Positions 55,230 to 64,000 of a stretch of 64,000 nt of DNA are shown in pieces. The stretch comes from Symsagittifera roscoffensis (taxonomy: Eukaryota > Xenacoelomorpha > Acoela > Convolutidae): NCBI RefSeq assembly GCF_963678635.1, contig NC_087068.1:27592318-27656317 (forward strand). Direction: 5' to 3'. The notes under the pieces were generated by a model, which was not told where the DNA came from, did no database searches, and saw only the letters and a list, made by a program, of their open reading frames with translations. Position numbers and translations under genes: made by a program. The first letter of the stretch is position 1; each line of letters opens with the position of its first letter.

Positions 55230-55740
55230 AGGCAAGTTGTCCTCTGGGAGGTCAACTGGTATAAGTGCAAATTTTATTGCACAGGGATAAATCTACGGTT
55301 TTAGGACAGGTAGGTAAACAGGTACATCAACTTTAGTTGTCCTCTGGGAGGTCAGCAATCACAATTCGGTCGTCTGCTAAATAGCGACAGGTAGGTAGGT
55401 AAATACGTCATCCTCAGTTGTCCTCTGGGAGGTCAACACTCATTGGTGCTAATCTTTGCACCCGGTTTTTTTTTGCCGTTTATACTGGTAATTGGTAGGT
55501 AGGTAGGGTCGGTAGGCTGGTAGGACCAGGTAGGTTCTTGGACTAGCTTTAAAATCGCAGTTAATTGTTAATACCGAGGACACTTTGAACGACCGCTCAA
55601 TTTTCCCTCGGAGGTAGGTACAAGTGGTAAGGTACAGTGGTAATTGGTTAAGATTTATCCATTATTTCGCTCCTTCTTACGAGCATCGGTGGTATTCGGT
55701 ATAAGTTGGTAGGTTGGTAAAGGTAAATTCATATACTGGT
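55230..55740 (+). repeat. leader repeats: CCTCTGGGAGG hairpins and GGTA-rich spacers
   Basis: GTTGTCCTCTGGGAGGTCA occurs at 55236, 55336 and 55417, and each forms a CCTC/GAGG hairpin. Between and after them lie GGTAGGTAGGTA runs. A fourth, degraded version (TCCCTCGGAGG) is near 55605. Confidence 0.75.
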
Positions 55741-55781
55741 ATAAGTTGGTAGGTATTGGTTTACGTCTCCTGGTTCAAGGT

Positions 55782-58700
55782 ATGGCCCCATCCGGTAGAA
55801 ATAAAACGACGCAAAACAATGACAGCGATCCTTCGGAACAAAATGGTACCCAAACGCAAGATACCAATCAAAACGTTCAAGAGACTGGCGTTCGAAAACT
55901 GGTTTCGCTTCGACGTCATCACGAAATGGAGATCAATACTTTGATCGACATGCTCGAAAACAACATCTACGAGGAAGAAGATGATCTTGAACTCATCAAT
56001 GAAACGTTCACTGAATTGTCTCAATTCCAACAAAAACTTGATACCCTGAACGATCAAATGTTACAGGCTGGTTCTGAACACGATTTTGAAGATCATTCTC
56101 ACTGGACAGTACAGTTGAAACAGAAAATCCGAGTATTTTCAATGAAAGTGAAAAAATATTTGAAAAAACAAGTATCAAATCCTGCTACTTCTACAATTCC
56201 AAATAACAGCGCTCAAGAAAATGCTACTTCAATTTTCCCACAGGAAACCGCAACCTCCATGCCGACTGCAAACATAATGGATATACCAAACAACAACCTT
56301 ATAACCATGAGCAACAATACTCAAGGCAATGCAAGAACAGCTGCCTCTGACGACAACCTTTCGGCGCCATTTCAAGGCGACCAATCATTTTCAAATCCAT
56401 TTGCTAGTGATGTTCCTAACCACAGCTCACAACAAGCTAGTGCTGCAAACCCTCCTAACAACAACAATCGAGCTTTGGCAACTAATCCAAGCGACACTTC
56501 TACTACATTCAGTCGATCAGTGCCAAAACTGAAGCCTACAATTTTCAATGGCAATCCCAACTATTGGTTGCACTGGTATGGTGTATTCGTATCATCGATT
56601 CATAGTTCTAATATGTCTCCAACTGAAAAGATGATCCATCTTCAATCATTGGTAACTGGCCCAGCTAAACTAATGATAGCTGGTTATGGTGCAAACGGCG
56701 ACACATACGAACTAGCACTACAACGTCTTCGTGAAAACTTTGGCAATACCAATAGAATTGTCAACTCTTTTTTGCAACGTCTTGCAAATTTCAAACCTCC
56801 AAATCTGGCTCAACCAGAATCATACATGCAGTTTTCTGCTTTTCTCCTAACTTTAGTGGACACTTTTGAGCAACTTGGTTTTGTTCACGATATTTGTTCT
56901 ACAACAAACTTGAACACTGCTCTGGCAAAGCTTCCCGACCCTGTGAGATTAGAATGGAATCGCTTCGTCATCGACAAAGACTACGATCAACCCTCCTTGA
57001 GACATCTAGCACAATGGTTTCAACGGTACGCACAGGCGTGTCGCGACATGCCTCCGACAGGTTTCCGAAACCAAAACAATAACAATTTTAACAATTCTTC
57101 TGGAAACGCTAAACACCCTAGTGGTTCCCGTTTCAATGGTTTTACTACAAATGGTGTAGGAAATCAAAATCAGCGCTTTAACCATCAGGGAGATCAACAA
57201 AACTCTCGTGCTCAGAATAATGTAAACTCGAATGCTTGTCCTAGTGGAGACACCTGTGGACCTCTCTACAAATGCGAGCACTTCAAAGCCTTAGACCCTA
57301 AGCAACGAAAAGAGCATGCCCGAAAAATGCACTTATGCTTTAACTGTCTAGGGAATCATAGGTTTACTGACTGCAATTCGAAATCGCTCTGTCGAACCGA
57401 TAATTGTGGTAAAAAACACCACACTCTACTCCACGATCCTTCTGATACTTATGGAAAAAACCCTAGTAAAGCTGCAGTGAATCGCGCAATAGCTTGTCAG
57501 AGATCAGGTCAATCAGCTTTTGTACCAATCGAATTATCAAATGGTGATAAAACACTTTGTACCTACGCTTTCTTAGATAGTGGTAGCTGCGTAACTCTAC
57601 TACTGGACTCAGTGGCAACTCAACTAGGCTTGGACGTCAACAAGAAGCACTCACTTCCCATATCTGGATATCATGAGACCAAGTCAGTTCAAGTTACATC
57701 TGTGGATGTACAAATTAGACCATACAAAAGCACATCGACTCCAATGACGCTCGATGACGTACTCACGGTAGATGAAAATAATTTGGCCCCAGTTGATATT
57801 TTTCAACTAAACGCAATGTGCAACAATTTTCCACATTTAAAGCATGTTAAATACCCGGACTTAAACGACAATAGCATATCGCTAGTCATCGGAAACAACA
57901 ATCCAGAATATCATGAGATCAAAAATACCGTTTATGGCCCCAAGAATGTTCCCTGGGCTATCGAAACCCTTTTGGGATGGACATGCTCAGGTCGGAACAA
58001 AACGCAATATAATTCCGTTCCATCTGTTCCGGTGAACTTCACACAAGTTCATTCACACAATAACTTAGATGAAAAATTATACCAGAAAGTTCTCAACTGG
58101 ATGAAAATAGAAAACACAGGCATCGCTTCTTCAAAACGCTCGCACTCCAAATCGGATAAAAGAGCAATCGATATTCTCGAAAACTCTTGTACTTTAGTAG
58201 ATGGTCACTATCAAATTGACCTTCTTTGGAAAGAGGATACTGATCTTCCAAATAACCGTTGGCTAGCTGAAAAGCAACTCAACAGCCTCGAATTTCGCCT
58301 TAAAAGTAAACCTGATTTAAGGGAGAAATACCGCGCAACAGTCATCACTGACTTAGAAAAAGGCTTTGTCACCAAAATAGATGCAAAACATGACACTGCA
58401 ATCAAATCTTGGTATTTGCCGCATCATCCAGTGACAAATGTCAATAAATCAGACAAAGTTAGACGAGTCTCAAATGCTTCCAGCATTTTTCAGGGTAAAT
58501 CCCTCAACTCGAGTTTGCTCAAAGGGCCCGATCTTTTGTGCAACTTAACAGGTCTCATAATTCGCTTTCGACAAAATAAAATAGCAATATCTGCTGACAT
58601 AGATGCTATGTTTATGCAAGTGCTAGTCAGCCCAAAGGATAGACCTTTTCTAAGATACCTTTGGAAAGAAAATGGTAAATTAGAAACTCACGAATATACA

Positions 58701-61367
58701 CGACACATTTTCGGTGCCACAGACTCACCATGCGTGGCTTGCTACGCAGTACGACGATGTGCATCAGACAGTAAAAACGACTTTCCTCTGGCTTCTGAAA
58801 TCATTCAACGGAATATCTACATGGATGATTTGTATGTCACTTCGTCAACGGTAGAAGAAGCCCTCCAACAAATGACACAACTACGAGGATCTTTATCTCG
58901 AGGTGGGTTCAACTTAAATAAGTGGAACTCAAACAGTAAACCATTCCTGGATTCAATTGATCCAAATATTTTAGTCAGCCCTAATGATCCAACGCCTAAA
59001 CATCAACGAGTTCTCGGTGTTCACTGGAATACCAACACTGACTGCTACTTCATCGATAACAAAAAGTTTGTAAAAATTCTACGTATTGGCATTGCTACGC
59101 AACGGAAACTCCTGAAGTATACCGCTTCTTTATTTGACCCACTCGGAATAGTGGCTCCATTGACAATTCGGATTCGAAAAGTTCTCCAATCTGTTTGGTC
59201 ACAAGGTGTTAAGTGGGATACTCCATTAGACACGGATAAACTTCCCGATTTCAAACTTTGGGTAGACGAAATGGAAAATTTCGAAACTGTTTCATTCCAA
59301 AGGAACTTCTTTGATAAAGAAAACCCTGCTTCAATCCAGCTTCACACGTTTTGTGATGCATCAGAATTCGCTCTCGCTGCTGTTTGCTACCTAAGAATAG
59401 TCTACAGCGACGGCTCCACATCTTTGAAGTTTATAATAGGAAAGACAAGAGTCGCTCCTATGAAACGTGTTACAATTCCCAATCTCGAGTTGCAAGCTGC
59501 AGTATATGCTGCCCAACTATCGCTCTTTGTTTCAGAGGAAATTGACCTCAAAGTTGAAAAAACTTATTTCTGGTCTGACAGTACTACTGTTTTGTATTGG
59601 CTGCGAACACCTGAAATACGACACAAAATTTTCGTCGCTAATCGGCTTCAGAAAATTTTAGACGTTTCTAAACCTGAACAGTGGTTTCACGTTCCAACTC
59701 TGCTAAATCCTGCTGACGACGGTACCAGAGGATACATTGCTTTAGAAATGACCTCAAGCTGTCGGTGGCTACTAGGACCGGAATTTCTGTTGAACGATTC
59801 TTCTCAATGGCCTTCACAGGAAAACATTCGGCTTGAGAACATTCCTGTATTCGTTACTTCATTAGAGTCTAAATTTGAGCCTATATTTGACATCAAACGC
59901 TTCAGCAACTGGAAAAGACTAATACGGACAGTTGCATACTGCTTCTTATTCGCAGAAAATCTCAAACGGAAGATCAACAAACAGTCGAAGGTCGATCTTC
60001 AACTCTTGCATCTAACGAAATCGCACTTTCTCATAATTAAAACTGCCCAAAGGACAGATTTTGTCTCTGAAATTTCAGACATCAAAAAAGAAAAACCAAT
60101 TGAAGGCAAAAGTAGACTTCGAACATTAGCACCGTTTGTGGACAACTTCGGTATCCTGCGTTCTCGTGGACGTCTCACGCGTGCCCCTATCATGCTATCG
60201 GCTAGATATCCAATCATTCTCGCTGGTGAAAACCCCAATGTTCGCCTGCTGTTAGCTAACATCCATGTTCTACATTCCCACTGCGGAAAGGAACAAGCAA
60301 TTGCCATAGCACAGGAAAACTACTGGATTCTTCGCTGCCGCGTCATGCTGAAAAGTATCATACACAGTTGTATACCCTGCAGAAGAATGCAACAACAAGT
60401 CGACTACCCTCAGATGTCAGATCTTCCAATTGATCGACTGCCATCAAAAAATCATTTTCCTTTTGCAACGACTGGATTGGACTACGTTGGACCTTTTCCC
60501 ATCATCCTTCAAGGAAAACAATACCAAGCGTATATTTTACTGTTCACATGCTTAGTGATCAGAGCTGTGCATCTTGAAATCTCATTAGGACTATCGACAG
60601 ACAGCACTCTTCTTTGTATCAGACGCTTTTTTGCCCGGCGAGGAAAACCATCGAAAATGGTTTCTGATTGTGGGACAAGTTTTGTGGGCTCCAATTCTGA
60701 GCTGAAGAAATGTCTAGACAACTTGGAGAAGAACAAAGAATTTGTGGAAAGCATCAATCAGCTGGACGTATCACTCGAATGGAAATTCAACCCTCCTGCG
60801 GCCCCTCATTTTGGTGGTTCTTGGGAACGACTAGTTCAGATATTTAAACTTTCCCTGTACAAAGTCATCGGATCAAGAACACTCTCCTATGAAACACTGG
60901 CTACTTTCACGACCGAAATTGAATCAACCATGAATTCACGACCTTTAACCAATGTGTCTGACGACATCAAAGATGATCTGCCTCTCACTCCCAACCATTT
61001 CCTTCTTGGTCGTGGAACTCCAAATTTACCGCCTGGTATCTTCAAGGACAAGGATTTATCTCTGTCAAAATCATGGAAAGCATCCCAACTACTCGCAGAT
61101 CACTTCTGGAATCGCTTTCTTCGAGAGTACTTACCAGGTCAGCAGAAACGATCAAAGTGGACTTCTGCGACTTCCAATTTGCAACCCGACGACATGGTCT
61201 GGATGTTGGAGGATTTTACACCTCGTGGACTGTGGCCTCTTGCTAAAGTGGTGGAAACCTTTCCTGGACAAGATGGAATAGTCCGCTCAGTGAAGCTGAA
61301 AACGCCAACTGGATTCAAAGTTCGACCTGTGGTCAAATTGAGCCGCGTTTTCCCAGTTTCGCAGTAA
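55782..61367 (+). CDS. gag-pol: BEL/Pao Gag-Pol polyprotein, 1861 aa, intact
   Basis: The start is taken at the first ATG (55782, MAPSGRN); upstream the frame has only TTG. Domains by approximate residue: N-terminal coiled-coil-like Gag; capsid-like DUF1759 region (IFNGNPNYWLHWYGVF, ~255); zinc knuckles CFNCLGNHRFTDC (~518) and CRTDNCGKKHH; aspartic protease FLDSGSCVTLL (~596); reverse transcriptase with YMDD (~1012); Pao/A17 segment (DPLGIVAPLTIRIRKVLQSV); RNase H (FCDASEFALAAVC ~1189, FWSDSTTVLYW ~1263); HHCC module (HVLHSHCGK...CIPCRRM, ~1495-1535); integrase D, D, E in LDYVGPF (~1566), SDCGTSF (~1627) and GGSWERLVQ (~1680); C-terminal DUF5641-like (DMVWMLEDFTPRGLWPLAKV). Gag and Pol are one frame with no recoding site, as is usual for BEL/Pao. 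Confidence 0.97.
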   Translation: MAPSGRNKTTQNNDSDPSEQNGTQTQDTNQNVQETGVRKLVSLRRHHEMEINTLIDMLENNIYEEEDDLELINETFTELSQFQQKLDTLNDQMLQAGSEHDFEDHSHWTVQLKQKIRVFSMKVKKYLKKQVSNPATSTIPNNSAQENATSIFPQETATSMPTANIMDIPNNNLITMSNNTQGNARTAASDDNLSAPFQGDQSFSNPFASDVPNHSSQQASAANPPNNNNRALATNPSDTSTTFSRSVPKLKPTIFNGNPNYWLHWYGVFVSSIHSSNMSPTEKMIHLQSLVTGPAKLMIAGYGANGDTYELALQRLRENFGNTNRIVNSFLQRLANFKPPNLAQPESYMQFSAFLLTLVDTFEQLGFVHDICSTTNLNTALAKLPDPVRLEWNRFVIDKDYDQPSLRHLAQWFQRYAQACRDMPPTGFRNQNNNNFNNSSGNAKHPSGSRFNGFTTNGVGNQNQRFNHQGDQQNSRAQNNVNSNACPSGDTCGPLYKCEHFKALDPKQRKEHARKMHLCFNCLGNHRFTDCNSKSLCRTDNCGKKHHTLLHDPSDTYGKNPSKAAVNRAIACQRSGQSAFVPIELSNGDKTLCTYAFLDSGSCVTLLLDSVATQLGLDVNKKHSLPISGYHETKSVQVTSVDVQIRPYKSTSTPMTLDDVLTVDENNLAPVDIFQLNAMCNNFPHLKHVKYPDLNDNSISLVIGNNNPEYHEIKNTVYGPKNVPWAIETLLGWTCSGRNKTQYNSVPSVPVNFTQVHSHNNLDEKLYQKVLNWMKIENTGIASSKRSHSKSDKRAIDILENSCTLVDGHYQIDLLWKEDTDLPNNRWLAEKQLNSLEFRLKSKPDLREKYRATVITDLEKGFVTKIDAKHDTAIKSWYLPHHPVTNVNKSDKVRRVSNASSIFQGKSLNSSLLKGPDLLCNLTGLIIRFRQNKIAISADIDAMFMQVLVSPKDRPFLRYLWKENGKLETHEYTRHIFGATDSPCVACYAVRRCASDSKNDFPLASEIIQRNIYMDDLYVTSSTVEEALQQMTQLRGSLSRGGFNLNKWNSNSKPFLDSIDPNILVSPNDPTPKHQRVLGVHWNTNTDCYFIDNKKFVKILRIGIATQRKLLKYTASLFDPLGIVAPLTIRIRKVLQSVWSQGVKWDTPLDTDKLPDFKLWVDEMENFETVSFQRNFFDKENPASIQLHTFCDASEFALAAVCYLRIVYSDGSTSLKFIIGKTRVAPMKRVTIPNLELQAAVYAAQLSLFVSEEIDLKVEKTYFWSDSTTVLYWLRTPEIRHKIFVANRLQKILDVSKPEQWFHVPTLLNPADDGTRGYIALEMTSSCRWLLGPEFLLNDSSQWPSQENIRLENIPVFVTSLESKFEPIFDIKRFSNWKRLIRTVAYCFLFAENLKRKINKQSKVDLQLLHLTKSHFLIIKTAQRTDFVSEISDIKKEKPIEGKSRLRTLAPFVDNFGILRSRGRLTRAPIMLSARYPIILAGENPNVRLLLANIHVLHSHCGKEQAIAIAQENYWILRCRVMLKSIIHSCIPCRRMQQQVDYPQMSDLPIDRLPSKNHFPFATTGLDYVGPFPIILQGKQYQAYILLFTCLVIRAVHLEISLGLSTDSTLLCIRRFFARRGKPSKMVSDCGTSFVGSNSELKKCLDNLEKNKEFVESINQLDVSLEWKFNPPAAPHFGGSWERLVQIFKLSLYKVIGSRTLSYETLATFTTEIESTMNSRPLTNVSDDIKDDLPLTPNHFLLGRGTPNLPPGIFKDKDLSLSKSWKASQLLADHFWNRFLREYLPGQQKRSKWTSATSNLQPDDMVWMLEDFTPRGLWPLAKVVETFPGQDGIVRSVKLKTPTGFKVRPVVKLSRVFPVSQ

Positions 61368-61622
61368 CCAAGCTCCAAATAGCTAACCAACCAAATAATC
61401 ACGCAACTCAGCCTTCAACATATCAACTCGACAAAGATGAACAAATCTACGACTCTTCAATTCAACTAAGACAATCAGCTCAACGATAGACAAACCAAGA
61501 TGAAGATGAAAAAAGAACAATTTCTGGTTCCCTTATCTACTGGTTCCCTTATCTTTGTATTTTACCGTATCCTTACTATTTTATTCAATACTTTATTTGC
61601 AAGCTCTGCAAATGTGGGCGGG
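61368..61622 (+). other. BEL/Pao 3' untranslated region and polypurine tract
   Basis: 255 bp after the stop codon. It ends in GTGGGCGGG just before the 3' LTR, a purine-rich but imperfect plus-strand priming tract. A 20-bp direct duplication around CTGGTTCCCTTATCT lies near 61525-61555. Confidence 0.7.
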
Positions 61623-62058
61623 TGTTAATTGTAAACAATTAAGGTCACCTTTCTCTCAACTTGACTTTTGACATTACAGCCAAGCTGACTCACTCGTTTC
61701 TCTCAACTTTTCAAAAACAGCATGACTTACAAGGAAATGACAAACTTTCAGGTAAAACAATGTTTCAATTTATACGAAAACTCGGGATTAATATCAACTT
61801 TTCTGAATAACCCCCTTATTAACAGTTCCCCTTTTCTAACGTTCGCCTTTTAGTATTCCCCGTACCATGTAATATAATATCCCTATTTATGATATTATAT
61901 TTACCTTAGTTTTATCCCTGATTTACTATTGTATTATTTTTCATGTACTTACTCAACTGATGCCCAACTGCATGGAACTCCTTTGACTCAACCCTTAAAA
62001 CTACCCTTACTAACAATTGGTGTACTACTCTCCTCAGGTAATTTACCCAATTTTTATA
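61623..62058 (+). repeat. BEL/Pao 3' LTR
   Basis: 436 bp, identical to the 5' LTR except position 61793. Confidence 0.95.
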
Positions 62059-62063
62059 AATAA
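62059..62063. other. target site duplication of BEL/Pao, right
   Basis: AATAA directly after the 3' LTR. Confidence 0.85.
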
Positions 62064-62322
62064 TTTAAAAAACTAAATTTAAAAAATAATTTTTGTTGAA
62101 AAGTCTTGCCAAAACTTAAAAGTTTGTTGCTTTTGCTATAACATTAGTGAAAGACAGCTCTAAGACAATTCAGGTCGTTGTCTATGCATTGTAAATGCAA
62201 GACCGTCCAATCTTTGATGCTTTGATTAAACCAAGGTCTTTGTAACTGGCTTTTGTTTACGAACACAACACATAAATTGCAGAAATTACATTTAGAACTT
62301 CTTTCTGGTTTATGGAAAAAAA
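62064..62322. other. right flank of the BEL/Pao insertion, nothing recognised
   Basis: Continues the AT-rich sequence interrupted by the insertion. Confidence 0.4.
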
Positions 62323-62365
62323 CTTATCATACAATTTTCTGCACGTATGGAAATTGTATGATAAG
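62323..62365. repeat. perfect 15-bp hairpin, CTTATCATACAATTT
   Basis: CTTATCATACAATTT and AAATTGTATGATAAG pair perfectly around a 13-nt loop. Related to the CATACAATT hairpins at 53127-53180 and in the B units. Confidence 0.8.
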
Positions 62366-63130
62366 AAGTTGGTGAGTCATGATAACATACAAAAGTGATG
62401 TGTTTTGTTTTTAAAAAAGGTGATAACGCACAATGTTTTCGTATTTGAGCATCTGCGGGTATCCGTTTCCGTAGTGGTGGAATTGAGAGCTGAGAAAACA
62501 CATGTCACACATCAGCATCTCTTCTCCCTCCTTATTCTTAACTGTCGTCGGTCATCGGATCTCTTCAATTATCCCTCCCCTGTTGCAAAAAGGGGAAGAT
62601 TCGTTACTAGTTACAAAAATCACATATTCTTAACCTTCAGCTCTATACAGGGATGGCAATTTGTTTATATAGCTTAATTTGGGGAGATATAGAGGAGATA
62701 ATTAAATAGATCCCTGTCATCTGGCAAAACCTCCACTTGTCCTGTCCTTTTTGTACCTCTTGAGATAGAACAGATATCATGAGCACACAAAAGATCCAAG
62801 TCAAACTTTTCAGCTAAAACACAACAAAATGAAGACAAAAGTAAATCAAGACGAGATAATTGATGCCCACTTTTTTCGATTCAGTTGGGTAAATACACGA
62901 AGATTGGACGAGGAAGTCTGTGACGTGCATAGTTCACCCGCCCTGCAATCAACAAGACGTTGCTATGATTCTGTTTATCTGCCAATTAGGTGATATTATT
63001 TGTTCATGGGTGGATCTAGGCTCTCGCTAGGGTAAGATTAAAAGAGTCTGAGCTTTTTATAACTCTTCGGAAATGCATTTTACTTAGAACAAAACCAGGA
63101 CAGCTTTTCGGACTTTAATCGAGTGTTACC
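62366..63130. other. non-coding stretch with a MITE-end fragment
   Basis: No gene supported; ORF 62405-62677 lacks splice or composition evidence. GGGTGGATCTAGG near 63006 resembles the hAT-MITE end. Confidence 0.4.
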
Positions 63131-63139
63131 CGGGTCGAG

Positions 63140-63567
63140 GTGCTCGACTTATGTTTGGACTGTGCTCGACTTATGTTTCGACTGTGCTCAACTTATGTTT
63201 CGACTGTGCTCGACTTATGTTTCGACTGTGCTCGACTTATGTTTCGACCATGCTCGACCTATGCTTTGACTCTCTCTACCGAAATCGGGTATTGTGCTTC
63301 TCGACCGCGGAATTGCTTCTCGACCGTGGAATTTTAGTCGCAAAAGTGCAGCTGCTCGACTTTCAAAACACCCGATTTCGGTAAATAAAGTCGAAGGATA
63401 GGTCAAGCACAGTCGAAACGAAGTTCGAGCACAGTCGCAACATAGGTCGAGCACGTTCAAAACATGGGTCGAGCACAGTCGTCGCATATGTCGAGCACAG
63501 TCGATACATAGGTCGAGCACAGTCGAAACAAAGGTCGAGCACATTTGAAACATAGGTCGAGCACAGG
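63140..63567. mobile_element. foldback-like element with tandem-repeat arms
   Basis: The left arm is six 22-bp copies of GTGCTCGACTTATGTTTCGA + CT (63140-63271). The right arm (about 63391-63567) has about eight copies of the complementary unit (GTCGAGCACAGTCGAAACAT + AG). Inside the arms a second inverted pair, ACCGAAATCGGGT and ACCCGATTTCGGT, brackets a central ~75-bp loop. Long inverted repeats made of short tandem repeats are the hallmark of foldback elements. Overlapping ORFs on both strands are by-products. Confidence 0.7.
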
Positions 63568-64000
63568 GTTGACCAAAAACGCTAGTCATACAATTCTCAT
63601 ATACGGCCCATAGATTTCATACATATAAAAAATTGCATTAAAACAAAAGTATTAGCATTCTCGAGCAAAAAATAAGCATTTAGGCCGACTGTGCTTACCA
63701 TTTTTTGGCCAACCGAGCCGACCGACCCTAGAAGCCAAAAAATAGTAAATCTGAGGGCCGAGCACGCGATAAAAAACGCGCATCTTATGATTAAATTTAG
63801 TTCACCGATCATTTGATAGCTGAATTTGAAAAACCATAGTCAAAATTACAAAACTTTTTAAAAGTGAACACTGTCAGAGACTTCTTCTGAAAAAAATTTT
63901 TTTCCTAGACTTAAGCAAAAAAATTTGATTATTAGCAACAAAGTTTTTTTACTTTCTAGAAAAAAATGTTTTGATAACTCGTCAAATAAAGAAATAAATG
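63568..64000. other. non-coding end of window
   Basis: Includes a half copy of the CTAGTCATACAATT motif at about 63583-63600 and AT-rich DNA. No gene recognised. Confidence 0.4.

Larger units (their letters stand above)
53426..62058 (+). mobile_element. complete BEL/Pao LTR retrotransposon, 8633 bp
   Basis: Two 436-bp LTRs (53426-53861, 61623-62058) flank a primer-binding site, a 1.9-kb structured leader and one Gag-Pol frame. The ends are TG...TA. Target duplication AATAA on both sides. The LTRs differ at one base (53596 G, 61793 A), so insertion is recent. All expected domains are intact with no stop or frameshift. Confidence 0.95.

Noticed and set aside
62405-62677. 90-codon plus-strand ORF after the BEL element
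   Set aside because: No start context, splice site, domain or composition support.

Overview
The window is a stretch of an AT-rich metazoan (invertebrate-type) nuclear genome. The evidence is: genes broken by GT-AG introns with AATAAA signals next to their stops; an intact BEL/Pao LTR retrotransposon, a class known from animals; a Ty3/gypsy element; a CR1/jockey-like LINE; tRNA-derived SINE-like sequences; MITEs; and many old degenerate repeats. There are no operons, ribosome binding sites or prokaryotic genes. The species cannot be fixed from the sequence alone. One 200-base run of N (16786-16985) is an assembly gap.

Layout. 1-2.9 kb: degenerate ~170 bp repeats, a dispersed repeat and a 30-bp minisatellite. 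3.1-4.7 kb: the one confidently recognised host gene, a three-exon TMEM205-like membrane protein (+). 4.7-10 kb: intergenic, with a long hairpin, old repeats and one likely basic-protein exon (-). 10.07-16.8 kb: a decayed Ty3/gypsy element (-) with one probable LTR, a Ser-rich tail frame, pol and gag, cut by the gap. 17-20.2 kb: a decayed LINE (-) preceded by two tRNA-like heads. 22-34 kb: minus-strand exons of small membrane or secreted proteins, including a phase-consistent three-exon tetraspan gene model (29182-33790), inside repeat-rich non-coding DNA. 33.97-45.98 kb: a nearly identical 5.76-kb tandem segmental duplication that contains an inner 1.91-kb duplication, two MITEs and a terminal exon of a gene. 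46-53.4 kb: a diverged hAT-like MITE copy, the 3' exons of an unknown gene (-) and degenerate repeat arrays. 53426-62058: a complete, very young BEL/Pao element. 62-64 kb: a perfect hairpin and a foldback-like element built of 22-bp repeats.

Functionally the window is mostly mobile DNA. The BEL/Pao element looks competent: its 436-bp LTRs differ at one base, it has a 5-bp target duplication, a primer-binding site and one uninterrupted Gag-Pol frame. The most unusual structure is its ~1.9-kb leader, of which about 1 kb is an array of small hairpins whose stem sequences change together. The Ty3 and LINE copies are broken at identifiable positions. Host genes here appear small, spliced and membrane-associated. 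Apart from TMEM205 their families are not recognised.
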